From: Pseudofrankia coriaricola
GTDB lineage: Bacteria > Actinomycetota > Actinomycetes > Frankiales > Frankiaceae
Direction: 5' to 3'
DNA length: 64,000 nucleotides
Assembly (NCBI RefSeq): GCF_001854805.1
Contig: NZ_MBLO01000114.1
Coordinates: 1 to 64,000 of the forward strand
The notes beneath the pieces are model-generated. The model did not search any database, was not told the origin of the DNA, and saw only the letters and a program-made list of their open reading frames with translations. The translations under genes and the position numbers were made by a program. Below are positions 25,763 to 33,757 of this stretch, one piece after another. Numbering within the stretch: position 1 is the first letter of the stretch; each line of letters opens with the position of its first letter.

Positions 25763-26179
25763 ATGGACGCCCTTTACACCGCCACGGCCACCGCATCGGG
25801 CGACGGCCGCAACGGCCACACCGAGAGTGACGACGGACTACTTGCGCTTGACGTCCGGATCCCCAAGGAGATGGGCGGCCCCGGTGGCGCGACCAACCCC
25901 GAACAGCTGTTCGCCGCGGGCTACGCGGCCTGCTTCCACTCGGCCCTCAAGCTCGTCGGCAACGCGGAATCGGCCGACCTGACCGGCTCCGAGGTCTCCA
26001 CCAGCGTGTCCATCGGAGCTCTGTCGCAGGGCGGCTTCGGCCTGGCCGTCGAGATCGTCGTGCACGCGCCCAACCTCGACCGTGAGACCACGGCGGCGCT
26101 CGTCCACAAGGCACACCAGGTGTGCCCCTACTCGAACGCGATCAAGGGCAACGTGGAGGTCACGCTCGACACCGTCTGA
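25763..26179 (+). CDS. ohr: Organic hydroperoxide resistance protein
   Basis: This 138-residue OsmC/Ohr-family thiol peroxidase reduces organic hydroperoxides using a lipoyl-dependent Cys pair. Both catalytic cysteines are present, in GYAACFHSAL (near residue 57) and HQVCPYSNA (near 121). NPEQLFAAGYA and the C-terminal NVEVTLDTV are family signatures. The full length is normal. It acts in the cytoplasm and is controlled by the divergent OhrR. An intact GGAGAGGAG ribosome site precedes the ATG. Confidence 0.97.
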   Translation: MDALYTATATASGDGRNGHTESDDGLLALDVRIPKEMGGPGGATNPEQLFAAGYAACFHSALKLVGNAESADLTGSEVSTSVSIGALSQGGFGLAVEIVVHAPNLDRETTAALVHKAHQVCPYSNAIKGNVEVTLDTV

Positions 26180-26388
26180 CGGCGGCGATCGTGCCGCGGG
26201 GTGACCCGGCGGCCATCGGCGGCCGGCGCTGCTGGGCCCGGGCCAGCGTCGGGCTGGCCGTCGAGGACGGTCCCGGACCGATCGACGCCGAGGTCCGGCG
26301 CACCTTCCCCCTGGAACGCGCGGCCGACGCGCACCGCGACGTCGAGACCGGCCATGGACGCGGCAAGGTCGTCCTGCTCGTCGGCTGA
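26180..26388 (+). pseudogene. C-terminal remnant of a quinone-oxidoreductase-type dehydrogenase
   Basis: Just after ohr a plus-strand frame ends RTFPLERAADAHRDVETGHG then RGKVVLLVG and a stop. This is the typical C-terminus of zinc-type/quinone oxidoreductases of the MDR superfamily (FPLEqAaeAHr...GKxVL). The Rossmann domain and the rest of the enzyme are absent. The remnant ends 25 bp before the next gene. Confidence 0.7.
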
Positions 26389-26413
26389 CCCGAGACACAG
26401 GAAAGGAACGTCC

Positions 26414-27319
26414 GTGATCGATCTGGAAATCGGCGTCATCCTTCCGTCGGTCGCCGTCCAGCAGCGGGAGGCCCTGCGGATCCCCGCCGCAGCGCGGTAC
26501 GCCGAGGGCGCCGGGCTGGACGGTGTGTGGCATGGCGACCACCTCGCGGTCGGCGTGGCCACGCTGGACTGCGCGATCGCGCTCGCCGCGGCGGCGACGG
26601 CCACCGAGCGGGTCCGGGTCGGCGCCTCGGTCCTCATCCCGGCGATCCGGCCGATCGCCTGGGCCGCGAAGCAGATCGCCAGCCTGCAGCACCTTTCACA
26701 GGGTCGGCTGGTCCTCGGCGTCGGCTCGGGCGGCGGCCCCGACCAGTGGGCCGCGGCCGGGGTGCCCTACGAGCAGCGTGGCCGGCGCACGGACACGGCG
26801 CTGGAACTCCTGCCGAGGCTGCTGGCCGGCGGGCCCGTTCAGCTCGTGGACGAGCAGGGGCAGCCCGAGGTGGCCCTCGACGCCGCGGTCACGCGACCGC
26901 CCTTCTGGGTCGGCAACGCCTCCGCGGCCGCGATCCGCCGCGCCGCCCGGCTGGGGGACGGATGGTTTCCCTCCGTCGTGCCGGCCGCCGACGTCCTGTC
27001 CGGCGCCGGCCGTCTCGGCGAGCTCTGCGTCGAGCTGGGTCGGCGAGTGCCCACGATCGCCGTCGGTGCGACCGGCGCGCTCGGCAACGGCGCCGGGCTC
27101 CCGACCCGGGACGAGATCGCCGCCAGGCTGAGCCAGGCCTACGAGATCCCGCCCGACCGGGCGACGACGATCCCGATCACGGGCAGCCCGGACGAGGCGG
27201 CCGAGCGCCTGGCGGCTTATCACGCCGCTGGCGCACGGCACCTCGTCATGGGATTCGCGGGCGGCGACTGGCGCCGGCAGTGCGACCTGCTCGCCGAAGC
27301 CCGTGCGCGGCTTCGGTGA
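26414..27319 (+). CDS. LLM-class (F420-dependent) oxidoreductase
   Basis: This 301-residue protein has the luciferase-like TIM-barrel layout: IGVILPSVAVQ at the N-terminus, GLDGVWHGDHL near 37-47, RVRVGASVL near 70, and LSQGRLVLGVGSGG near 97-110, the last being characteristic of F420-binding LLM enzymes. GTG at 26414 was chosen because GAAAGGA lies seven bases upstream and the product then begins at the family start. The family uses F420H2 or FMNH2 for redox of secondary metabolites; actinomycetes carry many such enzymes and the substrate is unknown. It is downstream of gene remnants but looks intact. Confidence 0.9.
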   Translation: MIDLEIGVILPSVAVQQREALRIPAAARYAEGAGLDGVWHGDHLAVGVATLDCAIALAAAATATERVRVGASVLIPAIRPIAWAAKQIASLQHLSQGRLVLGVGSGGGPDQWAAAGVPYEQRGRRTDTALELLPRLLAGGPVQLVDEQGQPEVALDAAVTRPPFWVGNASAAAIRRAARLGDGWFPSVVPAADVLSGAGRLGELCVELGRRVPTIAVGATGALGNGAGLPTRDEIAARLSQAYEIPPDRATTIPITGSPDEAAERLAAYHAAGARHLVMGFAGGDWRRQCDLLAEARARLR

Positions 27320-27508
27320 TGGAAGAACCGACATGTCGTCATGCTGGCCCTGGAGATGGTGCTGGTCATCCTGCTCGCGGCCTTCCGCGGACCACGCAAC
27401 GTCCCGGCGGTGACGCTCCTGGCGGTTGGCCTGATCTCGGTGTCGATCTCGCAGCCCGCTCGCCCGGGCGGTGACGACGCGGGCGACGGCGTTCCCGCGG
27501 CGGTGTGG

Positions 27509-28039
27509 CTAGAACCGCCACCGCGTCGCGCCTCCGGGATCGACGGTGGCCAGCGCGGTCGCCGCGCGCGGCCGCAGGCGGTACACGTGCCAGGGGGGCG
27601 ACCCGGCCGAGGGCGCGCTGAACTCGGCCGTGAGCGCCAGGCCCGTGTCGTCGACCCGGGCCGGCCAGCCATTCGCGGCCCAGCGCGCCGCGAGGTCGGC
27701 GACCGTGCCCGGGTCGGTGACCAGATCGGCCTCGCCCTCCACGGTGAGATCGAACTCCCGAGCGGCCACGCTGAGCGCGCAACGCGGGTCGCGAGCGAGG
27801 TTGCGCCCCTTGCGGGTGTCCCGGCCGGTCTCGAACCAGAAGCAGCCGTCGACCCACAGGGCGCCGATGCCGGTGGCGTGCGGACTTCCGTCCGGGTTGA
27901 TCGTCACCAGCCAGGAGGTGTGGCGGTCCGGGCCGCCCGTGCCCGGGGCCTGGCTCAGGCCCGCGTCGAGCCGGGCCGTGATCCCGGACCAGTCGAGCGC
28001 GGGCAGGTCGTACAGGGTGGCAAGGTTGGTCGCTTCCAT
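27509..28039 (-). CDS. Pyridoxamine-5'-phosphate-oxidase-like flavin/F420 protein
   Basis: This protein of about 176 residues has the split-barrel fold. WLVTINPDGSPHATGIGALW near 40-60 is the flavin- or F420-binding core strand set, with the conserved DTRKGRNLARDPRCALSV near 70-88. Such proteins bind FMN, F420 or haem; the family name does not imply vitamin B6 synthesis. The start at 28039 gives MEATNLATLYDLPALDW, the usual beginning; an ATG at 28072 adds 11 residues. It is convergent with the LLM gene across about 190 bp that holds a short hydrophobic open frame but nothing recognisable. Confidence 0.88.
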   Translation of the reverse strand: MEATNLATLYDLPALDWSGITARLDAGLSQAPGTGGPDRHTSWLVTINPDGSPHATGIGALWVDGCFWFETGRDTRKGRNLARDPRCALSVAAREFDLTVEGEADLVTDPGTVADLAARWAANGWPARVDDTGLALTAEFSAPSAGSPPWHVYRLRPRAATALATVDPGGATRWRF

Positions 28040-28149
28040 AACCGTTCGACCCCGCTGGGCGCCGGAACTCATCGCGACCGTGGCCGGGTGGGTCCCCGCG
28101 ACCCGGCGGAGCGCGGGGAGTGACGTGTGGTGTGGGCCGCTCGCTTGGG

Positions 28150-29358
28150 CTACCCGGTGGAACCGGCCCGGCGGTAGGCGAGCCCGGCCGCGTTCGGGTT
28201 GCCCTGTTCGTCGTACAGGCCGGTGAGGCTGCCCGGCGTCGCCGGGAGGGCGAACCAGGCATACCGGCTCAGGAACGGAAGACTTTCCAGCATCGTGGTC
28301 GAGGCGGTCACGAAATCCGCCTGCTGCTGTGTCGAGGGTGCTTTGGCGGTGCCAGTGGAGAAATCCATCAACGCGTACTCGGTCAGCCAGATCGGCAGGC
28401 GGTATCGGTTGTAGACGGCCTGCAGATATGTCCTTAGCTGGTCGACCGCGCGGGACGTGTTGAAGTCCCCGCCATACCAGTGCAGCGTGATGAAGTCGAC
28501 CCGGTAGCCGCGCTGCTTCGCCCCGGTCATGAACCGGTCCAGCCAGCCGCCCTGGTCGGCCCCGCCGTAGGCCACGGCCGGGCTGCCGAGCCGCTTGCCG
28601 GTCGCCTGCAGCTGCGGCCAGAGGTTCAGCGCCGCGTCGACCGTCATGTTCGCCTGGCCGCCCAGGTCCGGCTCGTTGAAGCCCAGCAGGGTGTCACCCT
28701 GGGCGGAGGCCTGCCCGAGGGTTGCCGCGTTGACCGACCCCGCGCCCCAGATCATGGGCACGAACTGGGCTCCGGGCGGTGCCGTCGCGCTTCGCGGAGT
28801 CGCCGCCCAGTTGTAGTACCAGGTCACTCCCACATCGTTCAGCGCCTTCTGCAGGCCACCGAAGTCCCAGATGCTGATGCCCCTCTTGCCCGAGCCCGCG
28901 GCGGGGGGCGGGGGTGGCGGGGCGGCGGACGAGCTCGGCGCCGCGGTGGTCGGTCTCACCGATGCGGTCGGGGACGACGAGGACGAGGCGGGCCCGGACG
29001 GCGACGATGAGCCCGTGGCCGCCGGAGCCGACGCGGTCGGGGGCCGCGAGGCGCCGGACGCCGTCGGCACGGTTCCCGGACCGCCGGGGGCGATCGTCGT
29101 ACCCGGGCCCGACGCACCGGGTGTCCCGGCGCTGGGCAGGCATCCCGCGACTGCGATGGCGGTCGCGGCGATGACGGCGCTCAGCCCCAGCCGGGCCCCG
29201 CCACCATGCCTCGACCAGCGCCGGCGAGGCCGCGTGCGCGGCCCGCGCGCCGCCGCGGGCCGGATGCGTCCGTCCGCCGCCATTTCCTGGGTGCGGTCTT
29301 CCTGGGTGCCGTCCGCGGCGAGCTCCGGGCAGGTGCCGGACCCGTCGTTCTCCTGCAT
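28150..29358 (-). CDS. Secreted lipoprotein glycoside hydrolase, GH128/Asl1-like
   Basis: This 402-residue protein has a long cytoplasmic N-region rich in Arg, then a hydrophobic core LSAVIAATAIAVAGC ending in a lipobox Cys (residue 73), so the mature protein should be lipid-anchored outside. A Ser/Thr/Pro linker (about 75-160) precedes a TIM-barrel catalytic domain. Its acid/base region is LLGFNEPDLGG and its nucleophile region WLTEYALMDF, as in GH128 beta-1,3-glucanases (Asl1-like). HWYGGDFN supports the family. Fungal or plant beta-1,3-glucan is the likely target. An alternative Met at residue 26 would shorten the N-region. Confidence 0.88.
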   Translation of the reverse strand: MQENDGSGTCPELAADGTQEDRTQEMAADGRIRPAAARGPRTRPRRRWSRHGGGARLGLSAVIAATAIAVAGCLPSAGTPGASGPGTTIAPGGPGTVPTASGASRPPTASAPAATGSSSPSGPASSSSSPTASVRPTTAAPSSSAAPPPPPPAAGSGKRGISIWDFGGLQKALNDVGVTWYYNWAATPRSATAPPGAQFVPMIWGAGSVNAATLGQASAQGDTLLGFNEPDLGGQANMTVDAALNLWPQLQATGKRLGSPAVAYGGADQGGWLDRFMTGAKQRGYRVDFITLHWYGGDFNTSRAVDQLRTYLQAVYNRYRLPIWLTEYALMDFSTGTAKAPSTQQQADFVTASTTMLESLPFLSRYAWFALPATPGSLTGLYDEQGNPNAAGLAYRRAGSTG

Positions 29359-29670
29359 AGCCTCTCCTCACCTTGGTGACGAACTGGCTGTGCATCCGGC
29401 CGACCCCAGGCCCCGGGGGGTGAGCCCCCTTCGGCGCGAACACCACAAAACGGTCAAGCGCGCCCATTCTTCCATGGTCAGCGGGGCGGTTCGCGGCTGG
29501 CCACCGCGGCGGCTTCGGGAGCGCCGAAGATCGCCGGCCGGGAATGCGGACCGGCGGAACCGGGTCGGACTGGGACCGGACCGCTGCCCGGAGGCCCACG
29601 CGGGCCGGCGCGGGGCTCCTCATAGGGTCGGTGGCGTAGCGACGCGAACCGGGATAGACGGTAGGTAACG
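29359..29670. other. Divergent intergenic region, GH128 / glycosyltransferase
   Basis: These 312 bp separate two divergent genes and must hold both promoters. I see no gene, strong repeat or clear hexamer pair. A GGTAGGTAA stretch immediately before 29671 may serve as ribosome site for the glycosyltransferase. Confidence 0.5.
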
Positions 29671-30969
29671 ATGCGAGTGCTGGTGGCGACACTTCCCGAG
29701 CTGAGTCACGCCCTTCCGGCGGTGCCGTTGTGCTGGGCGTTGCGGGCTGCTGGCGCCGACGTTCTGGTGGCGAGCGGCGGAGACGTGGTCAAGGTCGCCG
29801 GAGCCGGTCTTCCGGTTGCCGATCTCCTGCCCGGCCGCGGCATCGCCGACTTCCTCCGGGCCTTCGACCTGGCCGCGCTGACCGGTCCGAACGACGGTCC
29901 GCCGGCGGACCCGCTCGCCCAGCCGGACCCGGCCGCCCACCCGGGGCCGACCACTCACCAGGGGCTCACCGAAACGCCGCCGGCTCGGCCGGAGCCCGCC
30001 ACGCCCCCGCCGGCGTCCATGCGGGACGAGCTGGCCGAGGCCCCCTCGTACGCCGGCTTCCTGCCGCGCGTCAGCCAGATGCTGCCCGAGGCGGACATCG
30101 CCGAGCTTTTCGAGATGATGCACGGCTTCGTCGCGCTCGCCGAGCGGTGGCGGCCCGACGTGATCGTCTATGGGCCGATGACGGTCGGCGCGCTGGCCGC
30201 CGCCGCGAAACTGCGCGTCCCCGCCGTCGAGCATGGTTTCGGTTTCCTGCGCACCGCGGGCATTGACGGTCTGCTGCGCACCCTCGGCGGCGAGGTGTTC
30301 GACCGGCACGGGGTGGACCTGCCGGCCGACCGGTACGCGATCGACGTCGCGCCGCCCAGCATGCTGGCGGAGGAGCCGCAGGGCTGGTCCATGCGTTACA
30401 TCCCTTACAACGGCGGCGCCACGGTGCCCGACTGGCTGGCCGAACCGCCAGCCCGTCCGCGGATCGCCGTGACGCTCGGCAATCTGATCCCCGAGCTGTC
30501 GCGATCCGGCGGGAACGGCCTGGTCGGGCGGATCCTCGACCGAGCAGGCAGCGTCGACGCCGAGTTCGTGCTGGCGCTGGGCGCTTTGGACCCGGGCGTT
30601 CTCGGGAAGCTCCCGGACAACGTGCGAGCCATCGGCTACACGCCGCTGACCCAGCTGCTGCCCACCTGCGCGGCGGTCATCCATCACGGCGGTGCCGGTA
30701 CCTGCATGGGCGCGCTCGACGTCGGTATCCCGCAGCTGGTCATCCCGCACCTGTTCGACCACCAGCACACCGCCGACCTGGTGGTGAAGCGCGGCGTGGG
30801 CATGGCGCTCGACCTGTCGGCCGACCCCGACCTGCCGGCCAGCGTCCTGGACGCGCTGGTGGGGGACGAGCAGCTGCGCACGCGTGCCCGGGAGGTCCAG
30901 GCGGAGATGCACGCCATGCCCACACCCGTCGACGTGGCGAAGCGGCTTTTCGAACTCGTCTCCGCCTGA
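29671..30969 (+). CDS. GT1-family (UGT/MGT-like) glycosyltransferase
   Basis: This 432-residue enzyme has the GT-B fold. The N-terminal acceptor domain opens MRVLVATLPELSHALP and contains a Pro-rich insert (about 75-115) unlike most relatives. The C-terminal nucleotide-sugar domain has AVIHHGGAGTCMGALDVGIP (about 336-355) and LFDHQHTADLV, the plant/bacterial secondary-product GT signature. Such enzymes glycosylate small hydrophobic molecules, including antibiotics. It stands alone, followed by a strong hairpin overlapping its stop codon. Confidence 0.92.
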   Translation: MRVLVATLPELSHALPAVPLCWALRAAGADVLVASGGDVVKVAGAGLPVADLLPGRGIADFLRAFDLAALTGPNDGPPADPLAQPDPAAHPGPTTHQGLTETPPARPEPATPPPASMRDELAEAPSYAGFLPRVSQMLPEADIAELFEMMHGFVALAERWRPDVIVYGPMTVGALAAAAKLRVPAVEHGFGFLRTAGIDGLLRTLGGEVFDRHGVDLPADRYAIDVAPPSMLAEEPQGWSMRYIPYNGGATVPDWLAEPPARPRIAVTLGNLIPELSRSGGNGLVGRILDRAGSVDAEFVLALGALDPGVLGKLPDNVRAIGYTPLTQLLPTCAAVIHHGGAGTCMGALDVGIPQLVIPHLFDHQHTADLVVKRGVGMALDLSADPDLPASVLDALVGDEQLRTRAREVQAEMHAMPTPVDVAKRLFELVSA

Positions 30970-31010
30970 CCAGGCAGTGCTGGCCCCCGCGGCCGGCACT
31001 GCCTGGTCAG
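30966..31010 (+). terminator. Long perfect hairpin at the GT1 stop codon
   Basis: The 15-base arm at 30966-30980 (CTGACCAGGCAGTGC) pairs perfectly with 30996-31010, and the 15-base centre can add a GGCC/GGCC stem. It overlaps the GT1 stop codon and the end of the convergent methyltransferase remnant, so it is a likely bidirectional terminator. Confidence 0.8.
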
Positions 31011-31392
31011 CGACTCGCTCGCGGACGCCTAGAGCTTGCGCCCACCCCGCAGTGGGAAGGCAGCGGCTCGGCGCCCGGGGCGTTCGGCCGCCACAGGGTG
31101 TTCGGAACCAGGCCCGGCTCCGCGAGCTCCGTGCCGTCGAAGAACCGCGCTATTTCCTCGTAGTAGCGGACGGTGTATTCATATCCGCCCTCGGCGATGG
31201 CGTCCGCGGCCTTGTCCGCGTCCCCGTGCACGCTGTCATTGATGACGACGTAGCTTCGGCCTCGGCGACCTCCCGGTCTGCCGGGAAATTATCCGTCCCG
31301 CCCACCCGGTAATTCCAGATCCTGGCGCCGTGCGGGATGTGCGGGCCGTAGCCAGGGTCGGCTTCGGCCGCCGTCGGCTTGTCGGTGCACAT
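31007..31392 (-). pseudogene. DUF574-type SAM methyltransferase with large internal deletion
   Basis: From ATG 31392 the minus strand reads a normal DUF574 N-terminus, HGARIWNYRVGGTDNFPADR followed by EVAEAEA. Near 31230 it jumps, in another frame, to the family's C-terminal part: YTVRYYEEIARFFDG and ELAEPGLVPNTLWRPN. The SAM-binding middle (about 170 codons in the intact copy at 49229-50110, including GTGLPASDN) is absent. The last codons also run into unrelated sequence. It cannot make a working enzyme. Confidence 0.88.
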
Positions 31393-31860
31393 GAACGGCT
31401 CCTGCGCTGGGAGGACGTACCGACAGGTCGGGTCCGGATGGACCGCATGTGCCCGGAAGGCGACTGTACAGATACGTGGAGCGCCACGTCCATGTCCGAC
31501 AGCGCCCGGGCGGTCGACGGTGCGTGGCCGGCAGGGGCCGCGTGACGGGACTTCCAGCACGTGCGCGCGCGGCCTGGTTCATACTCACGCTCCGCTGGTT
31601 GTGGCTACACGCAGAGTATTCATGGTGTGAGCGGTGAAGTTGCGCAACGAAACCGTGTCGAAAACACGTCGTCTATTTCTTGTCCCGGCCGGACCAGTAT
31701 GTTCGCGCGATCGGGCAAGGCTCTTGCCGGACGCGGCCGGCTATGCTGTTAACGTCTCACCACTTCCGGTACTTCTGGTGGGGCCGGCGGCAACGCGGAA
31801 CGGCTGCGCCCCGATAAGCTGACATCCGACTTTCAAGCGAGTGAATCGAGGGAACCAGTC
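31393..31860. other. 468-bp, lower-GC region before the XRE regulator
   Basis: No gene is supported. The stretch around 31590-31760 is noticeably richer in A and T than its surroundings, which fits either promoter DNA or acquired sequence. A perfect small hairpin, GGCAAG-GCT-CTTGCC (31714-31728), and a TATGCT box (31742-31747) lie about 115-145 bp upstream of the XRE start and may belong to its control region. Confidence 0.5.
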
Positions 31861-32724
31861 GTGGCTGTTCCGGGGGGTGGCGGGCCGACCGTGCGTCGCA
31901 TCCTGCTCGGCTCCCAGCTGCGGCGGCTCCGGGAGAGCGTGGGGATCGGCCGAGAGGAGGCCGGCTACCACATCCGCGCTTCCGAGTCGAAGATGAGCCG
32001 GCTGGAGCTGGGCCGGGTCAGTTTCAAGAAACGTGACGTCGAGGACCTGCTCACGCTGTACGGCGTGACCGGCGAGGACGATCGCGCGCAGGTGCTGGCA
32101 CTGGTTCACGCGGCCAACGAACGGGGCTGGTGGCAGCCCTACTCCGACGTCCTCCCCACCTGGTTCCAGCCCTATATCGGCCTGGAGGAGTCGGCCTCGC
32201 TAATCCGGACCTACGAGCTCCAGTTCGTTCCCGGCCTGCTTCAGACCGAGGGCTACGCGCGTGCGGTCATCGCCGGCGGCAACAGGGGGGCGTCCCGGGA
32301 GGTCATCGACGGACGGGTCGACGTCCGGATGAACCGGCAGAAGCTGCTGACCCGGCCGGACGCCCCCCGCGTGTGGGCGGTGATCGACGAGGCCGCGCTG
32401 CGCCGGCCCATCGGCGGCCCAAAGATCGCGCGGGCGCAGATCGAGCATCTTCTCGAGCTGACGGACCACGCGCAGCTGACCCTGCAGGTGGTGCCGTTCA
32501 CCGTCGGCAGCCACGCGGCCGACGGCGGGGACTTCAGCATCCTGCGCTTCCCCGACGCCGACATGACGGACGTCGTCTACCTGGAGCGGCTGTCCGGCGC
32601 CGTCTACCTGGACAAGCGCGAGGACGTGGACCGGTACACGATCGCCATGAACCAGCTGAGCCTCGACAGCTGCACCCCGGACAAGACGGTCGACGCGCTC
32701 CGCACGATCGCCGCCGCCCTTTAG
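31861..32724 (+). CDS. XRE-family regulator with DUF5753 domain
   Basis: This 287-residue protein has an N-terminal Cro/XRE helix-turn-helix (about 18-75: LGSQLRRLRESVGI, then ASESKMSRLELGR) and a C-terminal DUF5753 domain with RTYELQFVPGLLQTEGYARA and LQVVPFTVGSHAADGGDFSI. This is a very common actinobacterial regulator class, often encoded next to a small DUF397 protein that acts as its partner. No DUF397 gene is visible on either side, which is a departure from the usual pair. It starts at GTG. A conserved-loop hairpin follows 23 bp after the stop. It may control the downstream ABC exporter, but that is inference. Confidence 0.93.
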   Translation: MAVPGGGGPTVRRILLGSQLRRLRESVGIGREEAGYHIRASESKMSRLELGRVSFKKRDVEDLLTLYGVTGEDDRAQVLALVHAANERGWWQPYSDVLPTWFQPYIGLEESASLIRTYELQFVPGLLQTEGYARAVIAGGNRGASREVIDGRVDVRMNRQKLLTRPDAPRVWAVIDEAALRRPIGGPKIARAQIEHLLELTDHAQLTLQVVPFTVGSHAADGGDFSILRFPDADMTDVVYLERLSGAVYLDKREDVDRYTIAMNQLSLDSCTPDKTVDALRTIAAAL

Positions 32725-32747
32725 TGATCCTGGGGACAACGGCCGCC

Positions 32748-32788
32748 GGGTGTGCGAAGGAAGATCATTTTCGCACACCCTTTGGCCC
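32748..32788 (+). repeat. Hairpin element, copy 1 (conserved loop and tail)
   Basis: The 11-bp perfect stem GGGTGTGCGAA (32748-32758) pairs with 32770-32780, closing the loop GGAAGATCATT and followed by TTTGGCC. A second, inverted copy lies at 33716-33757 with the same loop, the same tail and a compensated stem. It sits just after the XRE gene and could terminate it. Confidence 0.85.
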
Positions 32789-32911
32789 TCTAGCCGGTGC
32801 GGGACGGCGGCCTCTCCGTCCTGACCCGCTCTCCTGAGCGGGCTCGTCGGCTTGCCGAGTCGCGCCGGGTCGCGGAATGGTTACGGCGGGCCGTGTACCG
32901 TTTGCCCTCCG

Positions 32912-33715
32912 ATGCGCGCGATGACCCGGGTGTACTGGCGCCTGCTGGGGGCGGGGTTTCGCCGCCAGTCCACCTACCGGCTGGCGGCGTTGGGCGGGCT
33001 CGTCGCGAACACGACGTTCGGGCTGCTCAAGGTGGCGGTGCTCTTCGCGACGGTGCGCGCGGCGGGCGGCGACGTCGCCGGGTACGACCTCGGGCGGATG
33101 AGCACCTATATCTGGCTCTCCCAGGCGCTGCTCGGCTCGATCAACCTCTCCGGCCGGACCGACATCGCCGAACGGATCAAGGATGGCCAGGTCGCGGTCG
33201 ACTTCCTGCGCCCGCTGGACGTGCAGGCCGCCGAGGTCACAACCGCGGTCGGTGGGGCGCTGTTCGCGCTGATCCCGCGCGGGATCCCCATGCTCGCGAT
33301 CGGCGGGTTCGTCGGGATGGCGCTGCCCGCCTCGCCCGCGGCGTACCCGCTCAGCGCGCTGAGCCTGCTGCTCGGGATCGTGATCTCCGTCGCGGCCGCC
33401 TACCTTGTCGGGGTCGCCGGTTTCTGGCTGGTGGAGACTCGCGGCCCGCAGATCTGCTACATGGTGGTCTCGGGCTTCCTGGCCGGGCTGTTCGTCCCCA
33501 TCCAGCTGTTTCCGCGCTGGCTGGAGCTCACCGCCCAGGCGACGCCGTTCCCGTCGATGATGATGTACCCGATCGACATCCTCGCGGGGCGCGTCGGCCC
33601 GGCCGGCGCACTCACCCTGCTCGCGGTGCAGCTCGCGTGGCTGGCCGCCGTCGGCGGGCTCGGCCAGGCGCTGACCCGCGCCGGCCGCCGTCATCTGGAG
33701 GTGCAGGGTGGCTGA
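32912..33715 (+). CDS. ABC-2 family permease, subunit 1 (COG4587-like)
   Basis: This 267-residue permease has about six membrane segments, an N-terminal amphipathic region YWRLLGAGFRRQSTYRLAAL, and ISVAAAYLVGVAGFWLVETR near the middle, followed by the conserved FLAGLFVPIQLFPRWL stretch. ATG 32912 was chosen over an upstream ATG because it puts the amphipathic helix at the N-terminus; a further ATG lies nine bases on. With the next permease and the ATPase it forms a three-gene exporter of the COG4586/4587/3694 type. The substrate of such systems is generally unknown. It is bracketed by the two inverted hairpin elements. Confidence 0.9.
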   Translation: MRAMTRVYWRLLGAGFRRQSTYRLAALGGLVANTTFGLLKVAVLFATVRAAGGDVAGYDLGRMSTYIWLSQALLGSINLSGRTDIAERIKDGQVAVDFLRPLDVQAAEVTTAVGGALFALIPRGIPMLAIGGFVGMALPASPAAYPLSALSLLLGIVISVAAAYLVGVAGFWLVETRGPQICYMVVSGFLAGLFVPIQLFPRWLELTAQATPFPSMMMYPIDILAGRVGPAGALTLLAVQLAWLAAVGGLGQALTRAGRRHLEVQGG

Positions 33716-33757
33716 AAGGCCAAAGGACCTGCGAAAATGATCTTTCTTCGCAGGTCC
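33716..33757 (-). repeat. Hairpin element, copy 2 (inverted), enclosing a start codon
   Basis: The stem GGACCTGCGAA (33725-33735) pairs perfectly with 33747-33757; the loop is AATGATCTTTC. Read on the minus strand, loop and tail match copy 1 (loop GAAAGATCATT, tail TTTGGCC), while three stem pairs are changed in a compensated way. The ATG of the next permease (33737-33739) lies within the loop. Confidence 0.85.

Noticed and set aside
27341-27500. Short hydrophobic open frame (MLALEMVLVILLAAF...) after the first LLM gene
   Set aside because: No ribosome site and no family resemblance beyond one hydrophobic run; could be a scrap but cannot be supported.
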